From NCBI GenBank assembly GCA_011050685.1, contig DRFF01000031.1:1-42239 (forward strand): a stretch of 42,239 nt of DNA, in the 5' to 3' direction. The position numbers and the translations under genes are program-made. Source of the stretch: Aurantimonas coralicida (lineage in GTDB: Bacteria; Pseudomonadota; Alphaproteobacteria; Rhizobiales; Rhizobiaceae). The notes under the pieces were generated by a model. That model did no database searches. It had not been told where the DNA came from and saw nothing but the letters and a program-made list of their open reading frames with translations. Positions 25,166-32,930 of this stretch are shown piece after piece; the stretch's first letter is position 1; each line of letters opens with the position of its first letter.

Positions 25166-25935
25166 AGCTCACCTCCCGCGACCGCGATCGCCTGTCCGGT
25201 GATGGCCGAGGCGCCGGCGCCAGCCAGCCAATGCACACAATCCGCCACCTCGTCGGGACGGATCAGTCGACCGAGAGGATTGGCGCCGGTGAATTCGGCG
25301 AGAAGGTCGGCGCGGGCGCGCCCGGTCTTCTCCTCCAGCTGGTCGAGCGACCCCGAAACGAGGTCGGTGTCCGTGTAACCCGGACAGACGGCGTTGACGG
25401 TGACGCCGGTCGGCGCGAGTTCCAGCGCCAGCGCCCGGGTAAGCCCAACAACGGCGTGTTTGGCGGCGCAATAGGCCCCAACATAAGGATAGCCCTTGAG
25501 CCCGGCGGTCGAGGCAATCGTGACGATCCGGCCGAAACCGCGCTCCTTCATGGCTGGCAGTACCGAGCGTATGGCGGTCAGCACCGGCTCGACATTCAGC
25601 GCCATCATCCGGCGTAGCTGATCGACATCGAGCCGGGAGATCGGCGCGGTCTCGGCTCCACCGGCGTTGTTGACCAGGATGTGGATGGGGCCAGAGCGTG
25701 TGGTGGCGGTGTCGAGCGCCTGTTCCAAGGCGGCGGCATTGGTGACATCCGCCGCGACCGCGGCGGCGGCGCCAAGTTCGGCGCGGACCTGCTCGGCGCC
25801 ATCTTGAGAGCGTGCCAGCACTGTCACCGTATCGCCCGAAGCGACAAAGCGCTCGGCAATCGCCCTTCCGATGCCGCGGGAGGCGCCGGTGACGAGGATA
25901 TGTCGGGGCCGTCGTTCGATGGTCACGGGGATCAT
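25162..25935 (-). CDS. Short-chain dehydrogenase/reductase, probable 3-hydroxyacyl-CoA dehydrogenase
   Basis: This 257-residue classical SDR has the cofactor motif TGASRGIG (16-23), NNAG (89-92), catalytic Ser in IASTAG (about 142) and the YxxxK pair Y155/K159. The pattern suits an NAD(P)-dependent alcohol or 3-hydroxyacyl-CoA dehydrogenase of the FabG type. As first gene of the - strand operon it likely oxidises a hydroxy-CoA intermediate of the pathway. The ATG at 25935 sits only 15 bases from operator site B; a GTG at 25926 with AGGA 8 bases upstream is an equally plausible start. The stop overlaps the marR start. Confidence 0.9.
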   Translation of the reverse strand: MIPVTIERRPRHILVTGASRGIGRAIAERFVASGDTVTVLARSQDGAEQVRAELGAAAAVAADVTNAAALEQALDTATTRSGPIHILVNNAGGAETAPISRLDVDQLRRMMALNVEPVLTAIRSVLPAMKERGFGRIVTIASTAGLKGYPYVGAYCAAKHAVVGLTRALALELAPTGVTVNAVCPGYTDTDLVSGSLDQLEEKTGRARADLLAEFTGANPLGRLIRPDEVADCVHWLAGAGASAITGQAIAVAGGEL

Positions 25936-25950
25936 CCTGCATCCGGAAAC

Positions 25951-25968
25951 TATTTTAACATTAAACTA
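25951..25968 (-). promoter_or_regulatory. MarR-type operator candidate, site B
   Basis: On the - strand it reads TAGTTTA-ATGT-TAAAATA, with arms identical to sites A and C. It ends 15 bases before the SDR start, so it must overlap the promoter or leader of the degradation operon. A TTGCAA at 25980-25985 could be the -35 element; the -10 is not clear. Confidence 0.7.
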
Positions 25969-26027
25969 ATAAATCGGACTTGCAATCGGCATCCTGCATG
26001 GCCCGCCCTGTCACGGGACAACACGTC

Positions 26028-27290
26028 TCAGGCGTTGGCGGCTCTGCGCTCCGTCTGACCGCCGGATTGGGCGGCGAAGCCGGCTTTTCCCGCATAGCCG
26101 CTGACGATTGCCTGGCGTTCGGCGCGGCTCAGCACGGAATCAACCTGATCGAAGCCACCGGGCGCCAGCTTCTCGACTTCGTCGATGACCCGCTCGGGGC
26201 CGCCCTTGCGGTTGAGTCGCACCACCTCGGCGGTCGTCGGCAGCCGGTCCCGTTCGTATTCCCACAGCGCCTGGCAGGGGTGCTCGGCGCGATGCAAGGC
26301 GTCGGCGAGGGAGCGGGCGTCTAGGATCGCCTGCGAGGCGCCGTTGGAGCCGACCGGGTACATCGGATGGGCCGCGTCACCGAGCAACGTGACCCGGCCA
26401 AAGGTCCAGCGGGGCAGGGGGTCGCGGTCGCACATCGGATATTCGAAAGCCTGCGGCGTCGCCTCGACGAGCGCGGCGACACCGAAATCGGGAATGGTGA
26501 AGCGCTTGGCGTAGGGCAGCACCAGCGAGCGCAACGCCGGTCGCGACCAGCTTTCCTTGGGCGGCGGCGAGGTCTTGCCGTCGGCCATCTTGACGTTGAC
26601 CACCCAATTCATCAACTGCTTGCCGTTGTCGAGTTCGGCGATGGGATAGAGTACGAATTTGGCACCCATGCCGCCGCCGATCGCCATCGTCCGGCCGTCG
26701 TCCCATGAGGTCCATTCGGTCGCGCCGCGCCACATCAGAACGCCGTTCCAGCATGGCGCTCCCTCGTCAGGGTAGAAGTGACGCCGGCCGGCCGAGTGGA
26801 TGCCATCGGCGCAAACGAGGATGTCGCCCCGCACCGTCGTTCCGGCGTCGCCCTTCACCGCGTCGGTGAAATGCGCAGTCACGCCGCCTTCGTCCTGCAT
26901 GAACCCGGAAAGGCTCAGCCCAGTCTTTACCGCGTCCGGTCCGAGCCGCTCGATCACAGCGTCGTGGATGACCTTCTGCAGCTTTCCGCGATGGATCGAG
27001 AATTGCGGCACCGGATGGCCGGCGTCAATGCCGCGCGGCTCGCGCCAGACCTCCTGGCCAAGGCGATTGTAGTAGACCAGCTCGCGGGTGCGGATGCCGA
27101 CCTTGTCGAGCGCCGGCAGCAGTCCGACCTCGGCGAGTTCCCGGATCGCATGGGGGAGGGTGTTGATTCCGACCCCTACTTCGCGAACCTCGGAAGAGTG
27201 CTCGTAGACCTCGGCCCGGATGCCGCGCTTGTGCAGCATCAACGCGGCGGTCAGCCCGCCGATGCCGGCCCCGACGATGATCACTTTCAT
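26028..27290 (-). CDS. FAD-dependent monooxygenase, PhzS-like
   Basis: The product is 420 residues from the ATG at 27290, with GGAGG 7 bases before the start codon. The FAD site is GAGIGG (7-12), the DG motif is CADGIHS (about 160-166), and GDAAHPMYPVGSNGASQAI begins near 304. The segments VGVGINTLPHAIRELAEVGL, WREPRGIDAGHPVPQFSIHRG and MWRGATEW closely parallel PhzS, the 5-methylphenazine-1-carboxylate 1-monooxygenase, which hydroxylates with loss of the carboxyl group. Related salicylate and 3-hydroxybenzoate hydroxylases are more distant. It is the last gene of the livK operon, 31 bases after the cupin gene. The substrate is unknown; an aromatic acid is likely. Confidence 0.88.
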   Translation of the reverse strand: MKVIIVGAGIGGLTAALMLHKRGIRAEVYEHSSEVREVGVGINTLPHAIRELAEVGLLPALDKVGIRTRELVYYNRLGQEVWREPRGIDAGHPVPQFSIHRGKLQKVIHDAVIERLGPDAVKTGLSLSGFMQDEGGVTAHFTDAVKGDAGTTVRGDILVCADGIHSAGRRHFYPDEGAPCWNGVLMWRGATEWTSWDDGRTMAIGGGMGAKFVLYPIAELDNGKQLMNWVVNVKMADGKTSPPPKESWSRPALRSLVLPYAKRFTIPDFGVAALVEATPQAFEYPMCDRDPLPRWTFGRVTLLGDAAHPMYPVGSNGASQAILDARSLADALHRAEHPCQALWEYERDRLPTTAEVVRLNRKGGPERVIDEVEKLAPGGFDQVDSVLSRAERQAIVSGYAGKAGFAAQSGGQTERRAANA

Positions 27291-27321
27291 GGTCTGTCCT
27301 CCAGTCCCGGGGCCGTGTGGA

Positions 27322-27780
27322 TTACTCGGCATCCGGCGGCGGCAGGAAATCCACCTCGTGCTTGGCGGAGATGGCGACGACTTCGGCCGGATCGGCCGCC
27401 GGCCCGAGATTGTGTAACGCCCAGAAGAGATCGTAGAGCCGACGCGCCGGCGAAACCCAGAAGAGGCACTTCACGTCGGCATCGCTGCGATTAAAGATAC
27501 CGTGCGGTATGCCGCGTGGCAGGCGGATCGTGTCACCCGGCTGGGCGAAGGTCTCCTGGCCGTCGAGGACCAGATCCAACCGGCCCTGAAACATGTAGAT
27601 GAACTCGTCCTGGGTCGGATGGATATGCGGCGGCACGAAGGTGCCGACGGGAAACGTCGCGTGCCAGGACAGCGAACTCTCGCAGTGGTGTTTCGGGATG
27701 TAGGTCTGGCCAAGGATGTTCCAGCGGATGCCGTCGATGCCTTCGTCGGCCTTGGTCACCCCGGCGGTCATGATCGTCAT
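27322..27780 (-). CDS. Small cupin protein, possible metalloenzyme
   Basis: This 152-residue single-domain cupin starts at an ATG with GGGAGA 7 bases upstream. Cupin motif 1 is complete, PPHIHPTQDEFIYMFQG with H52, H54 and E59. Motif 2 is GDTIRLPRGIPHGIFN with H93, so all four usual metal ligands are present and catalysis (dioxygenase, isomerase or decarboxylase) is possible. It is much shorter than gentisate dioxygenase and lacks a second cupin domain. It lies between livF and the PhzS-like gene, suggesting that the two act in sequence on an aromatic compound. No substrate can be assigned. Confidence 0.82.
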   Translation of the reverse strand: MTIMTAGVTKADEGIDGIRWNILGQTYIPKHHCESSLSWHATFPVGTFVPPHIHPTQDEFIYMFQGRLDLVLDGQETFAQPGDTIRLPRGIPHGIFNRSDADVKCLFWVSPARRLYDLFWALHNLGPAADPAEVVAISAKHEVDFLPPPDAE

Positions 27781-27816
27781 CGAATATCTCCCTTCGACGT
27801 TGCGAGTTGGTCAGTG

Positions 27817-28515
27817 TCAAACATGCAGAAACCGGTCCTTGATCTCCGGCGTCGACCTGAGTTCATCCGTCGTTCCGGTCCAGGCGACGCGGCCCTTCTC
27901 GATGACGACGTGTCGGTCGGCAAAACGGGCGAGCGCGTCGACGTTCTTGTCGATGACGAGGATCGCCGCCCCGGCATCCTTGATGGCGGCGAGGCAGGTC
28001 CAGATCTCCTCGCGAATGAGCGGAGCGAGCCCTTCGGTCGCTTCGTCAAGGACGACGAGCCGGGGATTGGTCATCAGCGCGCGGCCGATCGCCAGCATCT
28101 GCTGTTCGCCGCCGGACAGTTGATTGCCCATATTGCGCCGACGCTCCTGAAGGCGTGGGAACAGCCGGTAAATTTTGGTCAGCGTCCATTCGGCGGGCCC
28201 CGTACCGGCGCGGTGGGTAGCCACGAGGTTCTCTTCGACCGAGAGCGTCGGAAATATCTGCCGACCTTCCGGCACCAGGCCAAGGCCGTGCTTGGCAATG
28301 ACGTGGGGCGGGCGCCCGGTGACGTCGCCGCCGTCGATGAGAATTCGGCCGCCGCGCGGCTTCAACAGCCCGAACAGGGATTTGACGGTCGTGGTCTTGC
28401 CCATGCCGTTGCGGCCGAGCAGCGTAACGACCTCGCCCGCCGCGACGGTGAGATCGATCCCGAACAGGATGCGGGAGTCGCCATAGCCGCTTTCCAGACC
28501 TTCGATCGCCAACAT
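27817..28515 (-). CDS. livF: Branched-chain-type ABC transporter ATP-binding protein LivF
   Basis: This 232-residue ATPase has Walker A GRNGMGKTT, signature LSGGEQQM and Walker B LVVLDEATEGLAP, the LivF subtype with GLVPEGRQIFPTLSVEENL. It energises uptake with LivG at the cytoplasmic face. Its start shares one base with the livG stop. Members of this HAAT family import branched-chain amino acids but also aromatic acids; the gene neighbourhood here points to an aromatic substrate. Confidence 0.94.
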   Translation of the reverse strand: MLAIEGLESGYGDSRILFGIDLTVAAGEVVTLLGRNGMGKTTTVKSLFGLLKPRGGRILIDGGDVTGRPPHVIAKHGLGLVPEGRQIFPTLSVEENLVATHRAGTGPAEWTLTKIYRLFPRLQERRRNMGNQLSGGEQQMLAIGRALMTNPRLVVLDEATEGLAPLIREEIWTCLAAIKDAGAAILVIDKNVDALARFADRHVVIEKGRVAWTGTTDELRSTPEIKDRFLHV

Positions 28516-29270
28516 CAGGCGGCCTCCTCTTCGCCGAGGTAGGCACTGCGCACTTCGGGGTCCAGGCGCACCTCCTCCGGGGTGCCGGTGGCGATCAGCC
28601 GCCCATAGACGAGAACGCTCACCCGGTCGGCGAGAGCGAACACCGCCTCCATGTCGTGTTCGACGAGAACGACGGTGTGCGTGGACTTCAGCTCCCGCAT
28701 CAGCGCGACGAGCACAGCGGATTCTTCGTGGCCCGTTCCCGCGAGCGGTTCGTCCAGCAGGAGCAATCGCGCCCCGGTGGCCAAGGCGATCGCGATCTCG
28801 AGTTGACGCTTTTCGCCGTGCGACAGGCTGCCGGCGCGGCGGTCCGCCCGGTCGTCCAGACGGACGCGTGCCAGCGCCGCCATCGCCTCGTCGTTGAGCC
28901 GGGTTTCGCGCGCCGCCGGCGTGAAGAAGCGGAAGCTCGAGCCCGACCGCGCCTGGACGGCCATTGCGGCGTTTTCCAGGACGGTGAAGCCGTCGAGGAT
29001 CGAGGTAATCTGGAATGACCGCGCAAGACCACGGTGCACCCGCCCGGCCATGCCGAGCCGGGTGATGTCCTCGCCGGCGAAGTGGACGGTGCCGGAATTA
29101 CCGCGGAGGTTTCCCGAGAGCTGATGGATCAGCGTCGTCTTGCCTGCCCCGTTCGGTCCGATGATTGCATGGAGTTCGCCGGGTGCGACATCGAGGCTGA
29201 CATCATCGGTAACAGCGAGCGCACCATAGGATTTTCTGAGATTGCGGACCTCGAGCAACGGTGTCGTCAT
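28515..29270 (-). CDS. livG: Branched-chain-type ABC transporter ATP-binding protein LivG
   Basis: The product is 251 residues from the ATG at 29270, which overlaps the livM stop (ATGA); the longer frame upstream is only antisense-like read-through of livM. Walker A is GPNGAGKTT, the signature SLSHGEKRQLEIAIAL and Walker B LLLLDEPLAG. The helical insert between Walker A and the signature (residues about 100-140) is the feature that separates LivG from LivF. It pairs with LivF beneath the LivHM channel. Confidence 0.94.
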   Translation of the reverse strand: MTTPLLEVRNLRKSYGALAVTDDVSLDVAPGELHAIIGPNGAGKTTLIHQLSGNLRGNSGTVHFAGEDITRLGMAGRVHRGLARSFQITSILDGFTVLENAAMAVQARSGSSFRFFTPAARETRLNDEAMAALARVRLDDRADRRAGSLSHGEKRQLEIAIALATGARLLLLDEPLAGTGHEESAVLVALMRELKSTHTVVLVEHDMEAVFALADRVSVLVYGRLIATGTPEEVRLDPEVRSAYLGEEEAA

Positions 29271-30289
29271 GACCTCGCCCCCCCGGATAGACGGGAGGCG
29301 AAACCGGCGATGCCGCCGCGGGTGAAGAGGACGAGGAGCACGAGGAGAATGCCGAGCCAGAGCTTCCAGTGTTCGGAAAACTGCGCCAGCCAATCCTCCA
29401 GCAGCAGAAACGTGATCGCCCCGGCGATCGCGCCGACGAGGGTTCCCATGCCGCCGAAGACGACCATGACGATCAGCTCGCCCGAGCGTTGCCACGTCAT
29501 GTAGGCAGGCGAGACGAACTCCGCCTGATTGGCGAGGAAGACGCCAGCGACGCCGGCAATCGCGCCCGCGATGACATAGGCGGTCAGTTGGTACGGGAAG
29601 GGGGCAAAGCCGATGGCCTGCATGCGGAGCCGATTGTCGCGGGTTCCCCGCAGCACCCGGCCGAAGCGTGAGGCGACCAGCGCTCTCAGGCCGACAAAGG
29701 CGGCGACGAGGAAACCGAGGGCGCCGTAGAATAGGACGAGATCGCTCTCCAACACATCTGTGCCGAACAGCGTCGAGCGGTTGGTGAGGGTGATGCCGTC
29801 ATCGCCGCCATAGGCCGACAGCGAGACCATGAAAAAATACGCCATTTGGCCGAAGGCGAGGGTGATCATGATGAAATAGACGCCCTTGGTCCGCAACGAG
29901 ATCGCCCCGGTGATCAGGGCGAAGAGCGCCGAAACCAGGCTGGCGACAAGCGTCTGAAGCAAAATGTCCTCGATACCGTTCGCCGCCAGGATCGCGACGG
30001 CATAAGCCCCAAGCCCGATGAAGGCGGCGTGGCCGAAGGACACCATGGCGCCGTAGCCGAGCACGAGGTCGAGCGAAAGCGCCGCGATCGCGAAGATCGT
30101 CAGGCGGGTCGCGGTAACGAGCAGAAACGGATCGCCGAGCGCCCATGCCAGCAATGGCAGGAGCCCGAGACCGGCGAAGATGACAGCGGCCGCGACACTG
30201 GCGCCATGGCGCCCGAGAACCGGGCGACGAACGGGTCCGACGTCGATCTGCGAATTGGAGACAGCAGCGTCCGACAGGCCCGAGGTCAT
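29267..30289 (-). CDS. livM: Branched-chain-type ABC transporter permease LivM
   Basis: This 340-residue membrane protein has about nine to ten helices, with the LivM landmarks LVLGYGAMVSFGHAAFIGLGAYA near residue 75 and GVFLANQAEFVSPAYMTW and VMVVFGGMGTLVGAIAGA toward the end. About 30 hydrophilic residues precede the first helix. It forms the inner-membrane channel with LivH. The start overlaps the livH stop by four bases and the stop overlaps the livG start. Confidence 0.94.
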   Translation of the reverse strand: MTSGLSDAAVSNSQIDVGPVRRPVLGRHGASVAAAVIFAGLGLLPLLAWALGDPFLLVTATRLTIFAIAALSLDLVLGYGAMVSFGHAAFIGLGAYAVAILAANGIEDILLQTLVASLVSALFALITGAISLRTKGVYFIMITLAFGQMAYFFMVSLSAYGGDDGITLTNRSTLFGTDVLESDLVLFYGALGFLVAAFVGLRALVASRFGRVLRGTRDNRLRMQAIGFAPFPYQLTAYVIAGAIAGVAGVFLANQAEFVSPAYMTWQRSGELIVMVVFGGMGTLVGAIAGAITFLLLEDWLAQFSEHWKLWLGILLVLLVLFTRGGIAGFASRLSGGARS

Positions 30290-31212
30290 TGGACGGTCCC
30301 TTTGGTCGGAAACAGCCCGGAGGGCCTGAAGAACAAGACCGCCGCCATCAGGATGTAGATCAGCATCGGCGCCAGGGTTCGGCCGGTCTGCGAAGCGGCC
30401 GACGGGTCCATCAGGCTGCGCAACAGGATCGGCCCGAAGGTGCGGCCGAGCGTGTCGACCAGACCCACGAGGATTGCCGCGACGAAAGCGCCACGGACCG
30501 ACCCGACGCCGCCGATGACGATGACGACGAAGGTCAGGATCAGGACGCTATCGCCCATGCCGGGCTCGACGGAAAGGATCGGCGCGACCATGGCGCCGGC
30601 AAAGCCCGCCAGCATTGCCCCGAGGCCGAAGACGATCATGAACAGCCGGCCGATATCGACCCCGAGCGCCGAGACCATCGGTCCGTTGGTGGCGCCGGCC
30701 CGGAGCAGCATGCCGATCCGCGTGTGATTGACCATCAGATAGAGGCCAAGGGCAGTGACGAGACCGGAGGCGATGATGGCAACCCGGAAGAACGGATAGC
30801 GCATGTTGCCGATGAGCGGCATCGAGCCAGAAAGGATATCGGGGATCGGCACGCTCATCGGTGCCGCGCCCCAAATCATCTTCACCCCCTCATTGAGGAT
30901 CAGGATGAGCCCGAAAGTAGCGAGCACCTGATCGAGATGATCGCGGTCGTAGAGTCGCCGAAAGATCAGGAATTCCAGAACGATGCCGAAGGCGAGCGTC
31001 GCCGGAAGAGCGAGGGCCAGCCCGAGGAAGAAGTCACCGGTGAAGGCGGTGAAGGTCGCAGCCAGATAGGCGCCGACCATGTATAGAACGCCGTGCGCCA
31101 GGTTGATCAGGTCCATGACTCCGAAGATCAGAGTCAGCCCGGCGGCGACGAGGAACAAGAGGATGCCGAGTTGGATCCCGTTCAGCGCCTGGAGAAGAAA
31201 GAGGTTGAACAT
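30286..31212 (-). CDS. livH: Branched-chain-type ABC transporter permease LivH
   Basis: This 308-residue membrane protein has eight or so helices. The opening ALNGIQLGILLFLVAAGLTLIFGVMDLINLAHG is typical (LivH usually has GLINFAHG), and a later VVIVIGGVGSVRGAFVAAILVG matches the conserved cytoplasmic EAA-like loop. It is the second channel subunit. A 151-base gap containing a GC-rich hairpin separates it from livK, which should let the binding protein be made in excess. Confidence 0.94.
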   Translation of the reverse strand: MFNLFLLQALNGIQLGILLFLVAAGLTLIFGVMDLINLAHGVLYMVGAYLAATFTAFTGDFFLGLALALPATLAFGIVLEFLIFRRLYDRDHLDQVLATFGLILILNEGVKMIWGAAPMSVPIPDILSGSMPLIGNMRYPFFRVAIIASGLVTALGLYLMVNHTRIGMLLRAGATNGPMVSALGVDIGRLFMIVFGLGAMLAGFAGAMVAPILSVEPGMGDSVLILTFVVIVIGGVGSVRGAFVAAILVGLVDTLGRTFGPILLRSLMDPSAASQTGRTLAPMLIYILMAAVLFFRPSGLFPTKGTVQ

Positions 31213-31320
31213 CCGTGCCCTTCGGCGGCTCGTTCATCGCGGCAAGCGGCCATGATGCCATCCCGGCACCGCCAGTCCAGAACGGCGGCGCTCGACGTCG
31301 AGGTCGAACACCCGCTCGGC

Positions 31321-31348
31321 GCCGGCCGGGGCTTTTCGCCCGCCCGGC
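31321..31348 (-). terminator. Attenuating stem-loop between livK and livH
   Basis: GCCGG ... CCGGC outer arms and GGGC/GCCC inner arms enclose a TTTTC loop region, about 15 to 40 bases after the livK stop on the - strand. No T-run follows. Such hairpins commonly protect the binding-protein mRNA end and reduce read-through into the permease genes. Confidence 0.4.
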
Positions 31349-31363
31349 TTCAGGAGCGGGCCG

Positions 31364-32542
31364 CTACTGCATCTTGCATTCGGCGGCGTAGTTGTCCTGG
31401 TAGTCGTCGAAAATCTTCTCGGCGATCTCAGTCTGGTATTTGCCGTCGTCGCGCTTGGCCACCTTGACCAGATAGAAGTCCTGGATCGGATAGTGGTTGT
31501 TACCGAGCTTGAAATCGCCACGCAGCGACTGGAAGTCGGCTGCCTCAAGCGCTGAACGCAAAGCATCCTTGTCGTCGAGCTTGCCGGCGGCCTTGACCGC
31601 GCTGTCAATCAGCTGCGCAGCGTCGTAGGCCTGCATGGCGTAGGTGCCTGGAACGCTGCCGTATTTTTCCTCGTAGGCGGCGACGAAGGCCTTGGACTGC
31701 TCGTTGTCCATGTCCGGCGCCCAGTTGGCGCCGCCGTAGAAGCCGACGGCCGCATCCTGCTGGGCGGGCAGGGTCGTCTCATCGACGGTGAAGGCGGACA
31801 GAAACGGAATGTTATCGAGCCCCGCCTGCCGATACTGCTTGACGAGGTTCACGCCCATGCCGCCCGGCATGAAGGTGAAGACGGCGTCCGGCTGCTCTGC
31901 GGCGATCTGCGCGAGCTCGGCCGAGAAATCGAGCTGGCCGAGCGGCGTGTAGATCTCGTTGACCACCTCACCCTTGTAGGAATGCTTGAAGCCGGCCAGC
32001 GAATCTTTGCCCGCCTGATAGTTCGGGGCCAGCAGAAACAGGCGCTTGTAGCCGGTATCCTCGGCGTATTTGCCGAGAACCTCGTGAACCTGATCGTTCT
32101 GGTAGGAGGTAACGAAGAAATTCTCGTTGCACTCGGCCCCGGCGAAATTCGAGGTGCCCGCATTTGGGCTGATCAGGAAGGCGCCGCCATCGGTGACGGG
32201 CTTGGCGATCGCCATCAGGATGTTGGAAAAGATCGGGCCGACGACAAAGTCGACATCGTCGCGCTCAACCAGTTCGCGTGCCTTGTTGGCGGCGATATCG
32301 GGCTTCAGCTCGTCGTCGACGGTGGTGATCTCGGTCTCCAGGCCGCCGAGCTTGCCGCCCATCTTCTCGACCGCCAGCAGGAAGCCGTCGCGGCCCTGCT
32401 CGCCGAGCACCGCGGCGGGCCCGCTCAAAGTGAACATCAGGCCGATCTTCAGTTTTCCGTCGTCGGCTGTCTGCGCCATCGCCGCGCCGGACAAGGCCGT
32501 CGCGGTCAAAAGGGCGATGGTGGCGGTCCGGATCGCACTCAT
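31364..32542 (-). CDS. livK: Periplasmic substrate-binding protein LivK-type (aromatic acid uptake likely)
   Basis: The product is 392 residues from the ATG at 32542 (GGAG upstream), with a signal peptide ending AAMAQ near residue 23. The mature protein is a Peripla_BP_6 receptor: KIGLMFTLSGPAAVLGEQGRDGFLLAVE at the N-terminus, VDFVVGPIFSNILMAIAKPV, LISPNAGTSNFAG and a late GTYAMQAYDAAQLI. This group contains both amino acid receptors and receptors for benzoate-like acids. Being first gene of the unit that carries operator site C and ends with an aromatic monooxygenase, its ligand is more likely an aromatic acid such as anthranilate. That choice is inference. Confidence 0.9.
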   Translation of the reverse strand: MSAIRTATIALLTATALSGAAMAQTADDGKLKIGLMFTLSGPAAVLGEQGRDGFLLAVEKMGGKLGGLETEITTVDDELKPDIAANKARELVERDDVDFVVGPIFSNILMAIAKPVTDGGAFLISPNAGTSNFAGAECNENFFVTSYQNDQVHEVLGKYAEDTGYKRLFLLAPNYQAGKDSLAGFKHSYKGEVVNEIYTPLGQLDFSAELAQIAAEQPDAVFTFMPGGMGVNLVKQYRQAGLDNIPFLSAFTVDETTLPAQQDAAVGFYGGANWAPDMDNEQSKAFVAAYEEKYGSVPGTYAMQAYDAAQLIDSAVKAAGKLDDKDALRSALEAADFQSLRGDFKLGNNHYPIQDFYLVKVAKRDDGKYQTEIAEKIFDDYQDNYAAECKMQ

Positions 32543-32930
32543 CTCTTGATCTCCATTCAAAAAGGTCGCTAACAATGGTCCGTCCCCAGCCGGAGATCGG
32601 GCCGGCGCAAGCGTCGAAGATCCGCGCCGGAAATCAGTGGACATCGGAATTTCCGCCCCACACCAAAATTAGTTTACGCATAAAATATTGGCTGGCAACA
32701 GACGCTGGTCATATTTTTTGCCCGATGATTTTTTGTGCACTGCGAAGCGTATTCCGCCGGAACGGCGCTCCCACGGGCGTCCAACGGAAGCTCGCGAAAC
32801 TTCCGAAGGGGAAACCGAGTCAACTTGACGATTATTATCGTGGCTCTGGAAATTCCTCCCGGAATCACGCTATCATGCAGTCGTCATCTCGCTGGACCTC
32901 TCAGGCCAGTGCGAGATGGGGAGGGGTACC
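32543..32930. other. Divergent intergenic region between livK and the cox operon
   Basis: This 388-base stretch holds no supported gene. It has operator site C and a proposed livK promoter, and three GGAA/TTCC dyads: CGGAATTTCCG at 32645-32655, CGGAAG-N9-CTTCCG at 32785-32805 and GGAAATTCC at 32848-32856. For the cox operon, a -10-like TATCAT at 32871-32876 lies 18 bases after a weak -35 TGGAAA (32847-32852). Confidence 0.6.
32670..32687 (-). promoter_or_regulatory. MarR-type operator candidate, site C
   Basis: On the + strand it reads TAGTTTA-CGCA-TAAAATA, arms identical to sites A and B. On the - strand it covers a proposed livK promoter, -35 TTGCCA (32698-32693), 16-base spacer and -10 TAAACT (32676-32671). 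The site lies about 130 bases before livK and 243 before coxB, so livK is the likelier target. Confidence 0.68.

Noticed and set aside
16427-27780. Salicylate to gentisate pathway
   Set aside because: The small cupin is far too short for gentisate dioxygenase and single-domain, no thioesterase is seen, and beta-oxidation-type genes fit the aminobenzoyl-CoA route better.
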